Below are positions 1 through 6,992 of a stretch of DNA of 13,935 nucleotides, one piece after another; the stretch's first letter is position 1, and each line of letters begins with the position of its first letter. Location of the stretch: assembly GCA_902496845.1 (NCBI GenBank), contig CABVCJ010000051.1, positions 1 to 13,935 on the forward strand, written 5' to 3'. The notes under the pieces are model-generated. The model saw only the letters and a list, made by a program, of their open reading frames with translations. It did not search any database and was not told the origin of the DNA. The translations under genes and the position numbers were made by a program. Origin of the DNA: an uncultured Collinsella sp. GTDB taxonomy: Bacteria; Actinomycetota; Coriobacteriia; Coriobacteriales; Coriobacteriaceae.

Positions 1-1
1 T

Positions 2-130
2 TTCGTTGCAGGCCGTCCGGATGTGTTCTTGTTTGGTTTCCGTTCGGTGTTCTATGTGTTGATGGCTGTGGCCGCTGTAGGCTTTGCGCTCGCCATGGTG
101 CGTTTGGTGAGGGTGCGCGCCCGCCATTAG
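2..130 (+). CDS. C-terminal fragment of a membrane protein, possibly a transporter
   Basis: The frame is open from the left edge to a TAG at 128-130, giving 42 residues. The fragment has one hydrophobic helix (around FYVLMAVAAVGFALAMV) followed by a short basic tail (RLVRVRARH). This looks like the last transmembrane helix and cytoplasmic end of a polytopic membrane protein. An MFS-type permease is plausible, but too little is present to assign a family. The start lies outside the window. Confidence 0.55.
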   Translation, partial: FVAGRPDVFLFGFRSVFYVLMAVAAVGFALAMVRLVRVRARH

Positions 131-238
131 CCTGTGGAGGCAGGCTTGCCACGAATCGGGCCCATCTACTGGTCTTGCGGCTTTATGATGCGTAGGGGCT
201 TGTGGGGCGGGCGGGGGTCGGTCCGTGGTAGACTATCG

Positions 239-251
239 AACAACGTTTGTT
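239..251. promoter_or_regulatory. Short inverted repeat upstream of xpt
   Basis: AACAA-CGT-TTGTT is a perfect 5-bp inverted repeat ending 38 bp before the xpt start. It could be an operator. Resemblance to Gram-positive PurR boxes (CGAAC-rich) is weak and I do not claim it. I found no convincing -35/-10 pair in the gap 131-289. Confidence 0.25.
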
Positions 252-289
252 AATCGCGCGGTATCGTTGCCGCGAGAAGGGGTTGCGCC

Positions 290-868
290 ATGCAGGAGCT
301 TGAGGATCGTATTCGCCATGACGGCATCGTAAAGGCCGGTAACGTCCTTAAGGTTGATGCCTTCCTCAACCACCAGTGCGACGTTGAGCTGTTCGACCAT
401 ATGGGCGCCGAGTGGGCCCGTCTGTTCGAGGGTGTCGAGATCAACAAGATCCTGACGATCGAGGCTTCGGGCATTGGCATGGCTTGCATTGCGGCCCAGC
501 ATTTTGGCGGCGTGCCGGTGGTCTTTGCCAAGAAGGCACAGTCCATCAACCTCGACGGCGAGCAGTATGCCACGACCATCTACTCCTTTACCAAGCAGAA
601 GGAGTACCCGGTTATCGTTGGCAAGCGCTTCCTGTCCGAGGGCGACAAGGTCCTGATTATCGACGACTTCCTGGCCAACGGCTGCGCGCTCGAGGGCCTG
701 ATCAAGATCTGTGAGGCTGCGGGTGCCGAGGTATCTGGTATTGGCATTGCGGTGGAGAAGGGCTTCCAAGGCGGTGGCGATAAGCTCCGCAAGCGCGGCT
801 TCCGCGTTGAGAGCCTGGCCCGTATCGCCGATATGGACTGCGAGAACGGCGAGATCACCTTCGCCTAG
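290..868 (+). CDS. xpt: Xanthine phosphoribosyltransferase
   Basis: This 192-residue protein matches the usual length of Xpt (about 190). It is a cytoplasmic purine-salvage enzyme that joins xanthine to PRPP to give XMP. The type I phosphoribosyltransferase PRPP loop is at residues 121-133 (VLIIDDFLANGCA), and the Xpt-typical EASG segment is at 58-61. The ATG at 290 has a good ribosome site (AGAAGGGG, 275-282). Clostridial and bacillary xpt genes often carry a guanine riboswitch and a neighbouring pbuX; neither is visible here. The 159-bp upstream gap holds only a short inverted repeat. The gene appears monocistronic and is followed by a palindrome with a T-run. Confidence 0.95.
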   Translation: MQELEDRIRHDGIVKAGNVLKVDAFLNHQCDVELFDHMGAEWARLFEGVEINKILTIEASGIGMACIAAQHFGGVPVVFAKKAQSINLDGEQYATTIYSFTKQKEYPVIVGKRFLSEGDKVLIIDDFLANGCALEGLIKICEAAGAEVSGIGIAVEKGFQGGGDKLRKRGFRVESLARIADMDCENGEITFA

Positions 869-895
869 GCTCGCAACACAAGCGATTGGTATGCG

Positions 896-931
896 ATGTG
901 ACAAAGGGACTGTCCCTTTGTCACATTTTTT
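896..931 (+). repeat. Perfect palindrome with T-run (REP-like, terminator-like)
   Basis: Two perfect 14-nt arms (896-909 and 913-926) surround a 3-nt loop CTG, followed by a run of six T (926-931). It lies 27 bp after the xpt stop and could end xpt transcription. It sits immediately before the ribosome site of the next gene. The AGGGACTG/TCCCT core recurs in the inverted repeat at 1338-1412, which suggests a dispersed REP-like family rather than a dedicated terminator. Confidence 0.7.
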
Positions 932-951
932 GTATGAGGGGAGGTGTTGAT

Positions 952-1332
952 ATGGATGAGAACAAGATGGGATGGCGCGAGTATGCGCGCTATGCCGAGA
1001 TGTCGGTCGAGGAGTTGGCGCGCGATTGCGAGGTGCAGGTGTTTCGCGCGACAGGTCCGGGCGGGCAGGGCGTGAACACGACGGATTCAGCGGTGCGCAT
1101 GAAGCATGGGCCCACGGGGATTACCGTGACGGCGCGCGAGAGCCGCAGTCAGTTTCAGAATCGCAGCTGCTGTTTGCGTAAGCTGAGGGCAGAGCTTGAG
1201 CGTCGCGGGCGTCCACCGCGTCGACGCGTAAGGACCAAGGTGCCTCAGCGCTCTCGCCAGCGCAGGCTCAACGACAAGCACTTCAACGCGATTAAAAAGG
1301 CCAACCGTCGCAAACCGGGCAGCGACGAATAG
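952..1332 (+). CDS. Compact class-I release-factor-like protein (RF-1 domain, GGQ)
   Basis: The predicted protein has 126 residues. It contains only the peptidyl-tRNA hydrolysis domain, with GPGGQGVNTTDSAVR holding GGQ at residues 37-39. The C-terminal third is very basic (RRRVRTKVPQRSRQRR and onward). It lacks the codon-recognition domains of RF1/RF2. This architecture is that of ArfB/YaeJ-type and related stand-alone GGQ proteins, which release stalled ribosomes; a role in ribosome rescue is inferred. E. coli ArfB is about 140 residues, and the basic tail would fit the mRNA channel. The ATG at 952 is chosen because AGGGGAGG (937-944) lies 7 nt before it. An upstream in-frame start would read through the palindrome and has no such site. 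Confidence 0.85.
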   Translation: MDENKMGWREYARYAEMSVEELARDCEVQVFRATGPGGQGVNTTDSAVRMKHGPTGITVTARESRSQFQNRSCCLRKLRAELERRGRPPRRRVRTKVPQRSRQRRLNDKHFNAIKKANRRKPGSDE

Positions 1333-1337
1333 CCACC

Positions 1338-1412
1338 CCTAAGTTGCGGTGAAATAGGGACTGTTTATGCAGCTAAAGCCGCAAGGCAGTCCCTATTTCA
1401 CCGCAACTTAGG
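1338..1412. repeat. 26-bp perfect inverted repeat between convergent genes
   Basis: The arms 1338-1363 and 1387-1412 are perfect reverse complements, separated by 23 nt. They lie between the stop of the GGQ protein (1332) and the stop of the convergent lipid kinase (1418). The arms contain GTGAAATAGGGACTG, close to GTGACAAAGGGACTG in the palindrome at 896-926. It may act as a bidirectional terminator, but there is no T-run on either side. A REP/MITE-like mobile repeat is the alternative. Confidence 0.85.
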
Positions 1413-1417
1413 TGGGG

Positions 1418-2373
1418 TTAGCGGGTGGGGTGCCAGACGTGGAGGGCTCCGCTGAGGATGTCGACCTCGATGCGCGAGGCGACGATGGGCTCACCGTCGG
1501 CCTGGATGGGGTAGTCGGGCTCCTCAAAGATAAGCTCGGCATGGCGACAGCGACGCATACGAACCGGTGGCAGCTTGGTATGGTGGCCGTCTTTGGCCGA
1601 AAGGAACATGGGAAGCGCGACCGCGCGCGGAACGGGGCCGCAGGCGTAGCAGACGTCGAATATACCGTCACAGGGGTCGGCGTCGGGACAGAGCCCGAGC
1701 CATAGGTAGGACCCAGCTGAATCGCCATGATGATCGCCCTCACGCGCTCGGCGGGCACCCCGTCAAAGCTGACTGTCATGGGGTAGTTGCGATAGCGTAG
1801 GCCAAACTGCTCAAGTCCCGAGAGGGTGTAGAGCGGCGTGCCCGTCAAGCCCGTCTTTTTGCGCAGCTCGGTGGTGCCAAGGCCGATGGCGGCATCGATG
1901 CCGACCGAAAGCGTCTGGTCGTAGTACTCAACGGTAGCCTCGCCGCTGCCGCTCGCAGGGCTCCACGAGCGAATGCGCCCGATGTCCTGACGCTGCAGCT
2001 TGCAGGTGAGCAACGCGCCAAAATCCTTGCCGGAGAAATCGTCGATGCCAAGCGTCTGGGCAAAATCGTTGCCGGAGCCCACGGGCAGGACGGCGAGGGC
2101 GGGGCGGGCGTCTTCCTCTTGCTTCATAAGCCCGTTGACGACCTCGTGGATCACGCCGTCGCCGCCGAGCGCGATAACGGTGCGATAGCCCGTTGCCTGG
2201 GCGGCTAGCTCCTTGGCGTGCCCCATGCGCTCGGTCAGCACCAGGTCAAACTGGGATGCGCGTGCAGTCATGTCCAAAAAGCGCTGCAGGCGCTCGGCAA
2301 CTTCGTGCGCCGCACCCGACTGGGCGGCTGGGTTGGCGATGATGAGCGTGCGACCAAAATCAGTTGCGTGCAT
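1418..2373 (-). pseudogene. Diacylglycerol / YegS-family lipid kinase, frameshifted
   Basis: The N-terminal two thirds are a clear DAGK-catalytic (LCB5/YegS) kinase: an ANPAAQSG start, the nucleotide motif LGGDGVIHE (GGDG at 70-73), and PVGSGNDFA (97-105). Such enzymes phosphorylate diacylglycerol or related lipids at the membrane. After GPTYGSG (codons ending near 1693) this frame turns into Pro/Ser/Arg-rich nonsense. The expected family C-terminus (CPDADPCDGIFDVCYACGP, then PIQADGEPI) continues in another frame from 1690 to the TAA at 1418. The 956-bp span is not a multiple of three, so one base modulo three is missing; loss of about 7 nt would fit the family's usual FRLCPDAD. The start at 2373 has GGGAG 7 nt upstream. 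It is either a pseudogene or an assembly error. Confidence 0.85.
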
Positions 2374-2460
2374 GGGGCGACTCCCGGCGTATGACGTGAC
2401 GGTGCGGTCGCGCTCAGGTCGAATTGCCCCCGATTGTGGCTGCACGGCGAATACTTACGT

Positions 2461-3882
2461 CTACTCTATCAGGTCGTTGTGGCGCTCGATAGCATCCGCT
2501 ACCGTACCGCCCTCATCCACAATAAGCGAACGGCGCTTGGGTGAGATGATGCGCTGGGCGGGGTACACGCCGCGGTGCCCGCCGGTTAGGTAGCTGATAA
2601 AGGCCACGATGACAAAGAACCCGGCGGCCGTGCCGTGGAACAGGTCGATGGCCATCATGCAGGTGGTGATGGGCACGTTGAGGCCGGCACAGAACACGCC
2701 GAGCATGCCCAGCGCCGCCAGAAAGCTGGGGTCGATTCCGACGAGGCAACCGATCCAGCCGCCGAGCGCCGCACCGATGCCAAACAGGGGCGTGACCTCG
2801 CCGCCTTGGAAGCCCGCGCCCAGGGTAAGCGCTGTGACGACCAACTTGATGGCTGCGTCCGCCAGGGTGGTGTTGCCGGCAAATCCGGCGCCGGAAAGCC
2901 ATGTGGAAAGGCCGGCGTAGTCCCAGGCGTCGAAGAGGGCATACGCGGCCAAAACCACGAGTGCGCCTATAAGTGCGCGAACGAGGTAATTGGTGATAAA
3001 GCGACCGTACAGGCTCTTGACGGTTCGAACCGACCACGCAAAGAGGCGTGCCGTCAGACCGAAGATGATGGCGCTGACAACAACGATGACGACCGTTTTG
3101 GGCGTCATGGCGGGAACGCTGGCGATGACATTCGCTTCGTACTCGGTACCCAGGGCGATTGATGTAAAGTAGCCGGTAAACGAGGCGACCAGGCAGTAAA
3201 TGCCCGCGGTGTAGTCGATCTTGCCGATAAAGCACATCTCCATGCCAAAGAAAGCTCCGGCAAGGGGCGAACCGAATACGGCACCAAAGGCCGACGAGAT
3301 GCCGGCGAGCATGAGGTCGTGGTGGTCATGCTTTTTGAGGCGGGCGAGGCTCGAGATGTTGCTGGCGATGGTGCCGCCGATCTGCACCGCGGCCCCCTCG
3401 CGACCGGCCGATCCGCCCGTTAGGTGCGTGAGCGTGGAGCACACAAACGTGAGGACGGCCATGCGCATATGGATGAGGCGTGTGCCCAGAGCGGAGTCGA
3501 TGACCAGGTTGTTGCCACGCTTTGCGGCGAGACCGTGGTTCTTGTAGACCCATGCGGTGGCCATGCCCACAACGGGAAGCAGCGCGTAGACCCACGCATG
3601 GTGCTCGCGATAGTCGGTCGCGATATTCAGCGAGGCCAAAAACGCCCAAGCGGCAACGCCCATGGCGAGCGAGACGATGACGACGAGTGCGAGCAACTTG
3701 GCGCTCGCGAGTAGGTTGCGGGCGTTGCGGCGCGTGTCGGCAGCCAAGAGATGCTCAGAGCGGGTGAGCTGATGCCTGCCTGCCGTGATGACGTCGTTCA
3801 GGGAGAAAAAACCGCCTTCGTCGAGCGGCTGGGAATGATCCTGCGCTTCGTTTGCGCTTTCGGGTTTGTCGTTATGAGCCAT
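2461..3882 (-). CDS. CLC-family anion/proton antiporter, fluoride (CLC-F)-like
   Basis: This 473-residue polytopic membrane protein is a voltage-gated chloride channel (CLC) superfamily member. The gating-glutamate motif is GGSAGREGAAVQIGG (E162 of GREG), followed by SSAFGAVFGSPLAG (197-210) and GFQGGEVTPLFGIGAALGG (358 onward). GREG followed by A/T-AVQ, NNLVID at 124-129 in place of a canonical GSGIP, and GGEVTPLF are, from memory, features of the CLC-F branch that exports F- in exchange for H+. I treat that subtype as likely, not proven. No C-terminal CBS domains are present. The ATG at 3882 is chosen over one nine codons upstream because AGAGGAA sits 5 nt before it. The lipid kinase gene lies 87 bp downstream on the same strand, possibly co-transcribed. 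No fluoride riboswitch is visible upstream. Confidence 0.92.
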   Translation of the reverse strand: MAHNDKPESANEAQDHSQPLDEGGFFSLNDVITAGRHQLTRSEHLLAADTRRNARNLLASAKLLALVVIVSLAMGVAAWAFLASLNIATDYREHHAWVYALLPVVGMATAWVYKNHGLAAKRGNNLVIDSALGTRLIHMRMAVLTFVCSTLTHLTGGSAGREGAAVQIGGTIASNISSLARLKKHDHHDLMLAGISSAFGAVFGSPLAGAFFGMEMCFIGKIDYTAGIYCLVASFTGYFTSIALGTEYEANVIASVPAMTPKTVVIVVVSAIIFGLTARLFAWSVRTVKSLYGRFITNYLVRALIGALVVLAAYALFDAWDYAGLSTWLSGAGFAGNTTLADAAIKLVVTALTLGAGFQGGEVTPLFGIGAALGGWIGCLVGIDPSFLAALGMLGVFCAGLNVPITTCMMAIDLFHGTAAGFFVIVAFISYLTGGHRGVYPAQRIISPKRRSLIVDEGGTVADAIERHNDLIE

Positions 3883-3911
3883 ACGTTCCTCTTTTAGGTT
3901 GCAACGCAAGC

Positions 3912-3917
3912 ATTATA
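3912..3917 (-). promoter_or_regulatory. Candidate -10 box for the CLC antiporter gene
   Basis: A perfect TATAAT reads on the minus strand 29 bp before the ATG at 3882. No good -35 is seen 16-18 bp further upstream. A second minus-strand TATAAT lies at 4028-4033, also without a clear -35. Either could drive the gene. Confidence 0.35.
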
Positions 3918-4029
3918 AAACGCGGTAAACGCGACGAGCCGGTGGGTTGGTTTCCATTCTGTTTCGCGGCCTGCAACCGACAGGTGTATTTGCGGGTACA
4001 GGCCGAGTCGCGGTCGTGCGTCGGGGGAT

Positions 4030-4035
4030 TATACT
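4030..4035 (+). promoter_or_regulatory. Candidate -10 box for moeA
   Basis: TATACT reads on the plus strand 57 bp before the moeA ATG, in the 210-bp divergent gap between the CLC gene and moeA. It overlaps the distal minus-strand TATAAT. No convincing -35 is present, so the call is weak. Confidence 0.25.
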
Positions 4036-4092
4036 GAGACAAGCATAAAGAATCGGCGCCCCTGTTGTGCGCCGTGGCATTAAGAGGTGCAT

Positions 4093-5355
4093 ATGGCAGA
4101 GAAACTCATTCCGCTGGAGGACGCGCAGTCGATTGTTCTGTCGCACGTTGCTCCGACCGATCTCGTCGAGATTCCCGTGTGGCAGGCCGCCGGTCTTCCC
4201 TTGGCCGAGGACGCGGTGGCCGATATCGACATCTCGCCGTTTGCCAACAGTGCCATGGACGGGTATGCCGTGCGCGCAGCCGATCTTGCTGCGGCCGCCG
4301 GTGACACTCCGGTGACGCTCTCCGTCGTAGGACACGAGGCCGCGGGCCATGTCTTTGAGGGCACAATCGGCGCGGGCGAGACCGTCCGCATCATGACGGG
4401 CGCGCCGGTGCCCGAAGGTGCCGATGCCGTGGTGAAGTACGAGATCGTCGACGTACTCGATGGCGACGGCAACGAGGGCTCGCACGTTCGCTTCTCGGCG
4501 CCTGCCAAGGAAGGGGAGAACGTTCGCTCTGCCGCCGAGGAGGCCCATGCCGGTGATGTTGTGATGCATGCCGGCGAGGTCGTGGCTCCGGCGGGCGCCG
4601 GCTTGCTGGCAAGCGCCGGATACGCGAGCGTGAAGGTGCACGCTGCCCCACGTGTGGGCATCATCTCGTTGGGCACGGAACTGGTCGCACCGAGTAAGGT
4701 ACCGGCGCGCGGTCAGATTCGCGATTCCAACTCCTCTGCGCTGATGGCCGAGGCGCTCGATGCCGGCGCCGAGCCCGTGTTCTACGGTATTGCGCCCGAC
4801 GATGAGCAGGCGATTGCCGAGCTGGTGCATCTCGCCACGCGAGAGTACGATTTTGTCATTACGAGCGGCGGCGCCTCGGCGGGCGATTACGACTACGTGA
4901 CGGCGCTCGTCCGGCGCGAGGGCGTGGTGCTGTTCGATCGCATCTCGATGCGTCCGGGCAAGGCCATCACGTTTGGCTTGCTCGGGGGCAAGCCCTACCT
5001 AGGGCTTTCGGGCAATCCCGCGGCGGCGTATGTGGGCTTTGAGATGCTCGCCCGTCCGGCGATTCGCAAGATGCGCGGCTTTGCCGAGGGCGTGCGTCCC
5101 GTGCAGCAGGCGACGCTCACGCACGGCGTGAAAAAGCGCCAGGACCGACGCTTCTTCGATCGCGCCACGGTTTTGCGCGACCCCGAGACCGGTGAGCTGT
5201 TGGTGACCGAGGCCAAGACGCAGAATTCGGCGCTGCTCGGCACGATGCAGCGATCCAACTGCCTGATGCGTATTGACGAAGGACCGTGCGAGCTCAAGGC
5301 GGGCGACGTCGTGGATGTCGTGCGTGTCGACCTGCCCGAGGGCACGGTGTTGTAG
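4093..5355 (+). CDS. moeA: Molybdopterin molybdenumtransferase MoeA
   Basis: This 420-residue protein has the MoeA length and motif order: PFANSAMDGYAV (49-60), MTGAPVPEGAD (101-111), RDSNSSAL (210-217), TSGGASAGDYDYV (257-269) and GLSGNPAAAYVGFE (304-317), then the C-terminal domain IV. MoeA inserts molybdate into adenylated molybdopterin in the cytosol, the last step of Mo-cofactor assembly. The ATG at 4093 is preceded by AAGAGG (4082-4087) at 5 nt. A GTG two codons earlier falls inside that ribosome site and is not used. The stop codon overlaps the ribosome site of mog, so the two genes are probably translated from one message. Confidence 0.95.
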   Translation: MAEKLIPLEDAQSIVLSHVAPTDLVEIPVWQAAGLPLAEDAVADIDISPFANSAMDGYAVRAADLAAAAGDTPVTLSVVGHEAAGHVFEGTIGAGETVRIMTGAPVPEGADAVVKYEIVDVLDGDGNEGSHVRFSAPAKEGENVRSAAEEAHAGDVVMHAGEVVAPAGAGLLASAGYASVKVHAAPRVGIISLGTELVAPSKVPARGQIRDSNSSALMAEALDAGAEPVFYGIAPDDEQAIAELVHLATREYDFVITSGGASAGDYDYVTALVRREGVVLFDRISMRPGKAITFGLLGGKPYLGLSGNPAAAYVGFEMLARPAIRKMRGFAEGVRPVQQATLTHGVKKRQDRRFFDRATVLRDPETGELLVTEAKTQNSALLGTMQRSNCLMRIDEGPCELKAGDVVDVVRVDLPEGTVL

Positions 5356-5365
5356 GAGGAAGACT

Positions 5366-5845
5366 ATGGAGTTGAAAATTTCGATTGTGACGTGCTCGGA
5401 TACGCGCGATCTTGCTCAGGACGAGGCTGGAGCCGCACTCGAGGAACTTATCGAGGCGCAGGGCTGGACGGTCGTCTCACATGTGGTCGTGCGCGACGAC
5501 GCCAGCGAGATCGGTGATGCCATTGTGGAAGCTGCCGATGAGTGCCACGCCAATGTCGTGCTCACCTGTGGCGGCACGGGACTTTCGATGCGCGACGTGA
5601 CGCCCGAGGCGACGCGTGCCGTCTGCGACCGCGATGTGCCGGGTATTGCAGAGGCAATCCGTGCGTACTCCATGACCAAGACGCGCCGCGCTATGCTCTC
5701 GCGCGCTATTTGCATGCAACGAGGTCATACGCTTGTCGTAAACTTTCCCGGTTCTACGAAGGCCGTCCGCGAAAGCTGGGAGGCCATAGCAGACCAGCTG
5801 GAGCATGCGGCTCAGATGACAGCGGGCGGCGGACATACCAACTAA
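5366..5845 (+). CDS. mog: Molybdopterin adenylyltransferase, MogA/MoaB family
   Basis: This 159-residue single-domain protein carries the molybdopterin-binding signature TCGGTGLSMRDVTPEAT (67-83) and VVNFPGS (124-130). It would adenylate molybdopterin with MgATP and hand the product to MoeA. The ATG at 5366 is set by AGGAGGA (5354-5360), which overlaps the moeA stop at 5353-5355; the genes are 10 bp apart and likely coupled. MogA and MoaB cannot be separated from motifs alone. Context next to moeA and the molybdate transporter supports the Mog role. Confidence 0.9.
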   Translation: MELKISIVTCSDTRDLAQDEAGAALEELIEAQGWTVVSHVVVRDDASEIGDAIVEAADECHANVVLTCGGTGLSMRDVTPEATRAVCDRDVPGIAEAIRAYSMTKTRRAMLSRAICMQRGHTLVVNFPGSTKAVRESWEAIADQLEHAAQMTAGGGHTN

Positions 5846-5858
5846 GCGGTTTACCTGC

Positions 5859-5895
5859 GGCGGGGCGACCTGAACGGCTGCTCCGCCTTTGTTTT
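5859..5895 (+). terminator. Intrinsic terminator after moeA-mog
   Basis: GGCGGGGC (5859-5866) pairs with GCTCCGCC (5880-5887) over 8 bp with one G-U pair and a 13-nt loop. TTTGTTTT follows (5888-5895). It begins 14 bp after the mog stop and would separate moeA-mog from modABC. Confidence 0.65.
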
Positions 5896-5935
5896 CCGCC
5901 GAAGCGACGCCGAGGTGCACGGCAACTCGAAACTA

Positions 5936-5953
5936 TATTCTCTGGCGAGAATA
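5936..5953. promoter_or_regulatory. Candidate operator upstream of modA
   Basis: TATTCTC-TGGC-GAGAATA is a perfect 7-bp inverted repeat with a 4-bp spacer. A third related half-site (TTTCTC, 5955-5960) follows directly. The site lies about 30 bp upstream of the modA -10. That position suits a regulator of molybdate uptake, but I cannot name the protein, and the site does not match the E. coli ModE consensus convincingly. Confidence 0.45.
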
Positions 5954-5982
5954 ATTTCTCACTATCATTATTCGCGCGAAAG

Positions 5983-5988
5983 TATAAT
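5983..5988 (+). promoter_or_regulatory. Candidate -10 box of the modABC promoter
   Basis: A perfect TATAAT lies 60 bp before the modA ATG, inside an AT-rich island (5930-6004) that contrasts with the GC-rich surroundings. The -35 region (about 5960-5965, CACTAT) is poor, which suits an activated promoter. A 10-bp palindrome, TTCGCGCGAA (5971-5980), fills the spacer and could bind a repressor. Confidence 0.45.
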
Positions 5989-6048
5989 CTAGTAACAGAA
6001 TAAAGCCTGCGGCGGGGTGCCCGGGCATAGCGTTCGAAAGGGTTGAAT

Positions 6049-6924
6049 ATGTTCGATATGGTTTCACGCCGCGGTTTTGTCTCGCTTTCTGCTGCCGCTG
6101 CCGCCGGCCTTGGCCTTGCCGGCTGCTCGGGCAACAAGACGTCCGAGCCCGCTGGTTCCGATGCCGGCTCCGCCAAGTCTTCCTCTAAGAAGAAGGCTGT
6201 CGAGCTGCAAGTCTTTGCCGCCAACTCGCTCGAGAAAGCTCTGCCCGAGGTTCAGGAGCTCTACACCGAGCAGACCGGCACTACGTTTGCCGACACGCAG
6301 TTTAAGGCGTCTGGCGACCTTGTCGAGCAGATGCGCGCCGGTGCCGCCGTCGACGTGCTCATCACGGCCTCCAAGGGCACCATGGACGACGCCGAGGCCG
6401 CCGAGCTCGTCGACGTCGACACACGTGAGGACATGTTCGTCAACGACCTCGTGATCATTCGCGCCGAGGACTCCGACACCAAGGTCGAGGCCATCGCCGA
6501 CGTCGCGAATCTGGACGGCAAGATCGCCATTGGCGACGCCAAGACCGTTCCCGCCGGCAAGTACGCCAACCAGGCGCTGGCTTCTGTGGGCCTCTACACC
6601 GGCACCGAGGGCGATGACGGCGAGTACGTGCCCGAGATCGCCGACAAGGTGGCCCTGGCTGACAAAGTTGGTACCGCCGCCGCCTATGTGTCCACGGGCG
6701 ACTGCGTGGCTGGCTTTGTCTATAGCTCCGACATCTTCCGCTACGACGGTGTCGAGGAGGCCTTTGTGTGTCCCGAGGACTCGCACAAGCCCATCGTGTA
6801 TCCGGGCGCTGTCGCCGATAGCTCTGAGCATGCCGACGAGGCCAAGGCGTTCATCGACTTTTGCCTGACCAACAAGAAGGCCCAGAAGATTTGGGCCAAG
6901 TACGGCTTTGAGCTTTCCGAGTAG
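6049..6924 (+). CDS. modA: Molybdate ABC transporter substrate-binding lipoprotein
   Basis: This 291-residue ModA-type periplasmic binding protein opens its mature region with LQVFAANSLEKALPEV and carries the family's LITASKGTMDDAE segment. It captures molybdate (or tungstate) outside the membrane for ModB. The N-terminus holds a twin-arginine motif (SRRGFVS, residues 6-12), a hydrophobic stretch, and a lipobox LAGC with Cys26, followed by a Ser/Lys-rich linker. This suggests Tat export and lipid anchoring. The ATG at 6049 has GAAAGGG (6036-6042) 6 nt upstream. Codons are strongly C-ending, as expected of a highly expressed gene. modB follows after 68 bp. Confidence 0.93.
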   Translation: MFDMVSRRGFVSLSAAAAAGLGLAGCSGNKTSEPAGSDAGSAKSSSKKKAVELQVFAANSLEKALPEVQELYTEQTGTTFADTQFKASGDLVEQMRAGAAVDVLITASKGTMDDAEAAELVDVDTREDMFVNDLVIIRAEDSDTKVEAIADVANLDGKIAIGDAKTVPAGKYANQALASVGLYTGTEGDDGEYVPEIADKVALADKVGTAAAYVSTGDCVAGFVYSSDIFRYDGVEEAFVCPEDSHKPIVYPGAVADSSEHADEAKAFIDFCLTNKKAQKIWAKYGFELSE

Positions 6925-6992
6925 TGCGGCTTGGCGCGATAATTCCATCGTTTTGTGTTTCACTCCGTTCTTGTATCCGCTTGGAGCTTTTC

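Noticed and set aside
131..289. Guanine riboswitch upstream of xpt
   Set aside because: The conserved purine-aptamer loop and junction sequences are absent from the gap.
1408..1692. C-terminal extension of the lipid kinase in its starting frame
   Set aside because: Its composition is Pro/Ser/Thr/Arg nonsense, while the correct family C-terminus lies in another frame over the same DNA. It is a product of the frameshift.
3883..4092. Fluoride riboswitch upstream of the CLC gene
   Set aside because: I could not find the crcB-motif conserved segments on the minus strand.
5990..6048. Moco riboswitch in the modA leader
   Set aside because: There are GC-rich hairpin-forming pieces, but not the conserved Moco RNA pattern that I can recall; the leader is also short.
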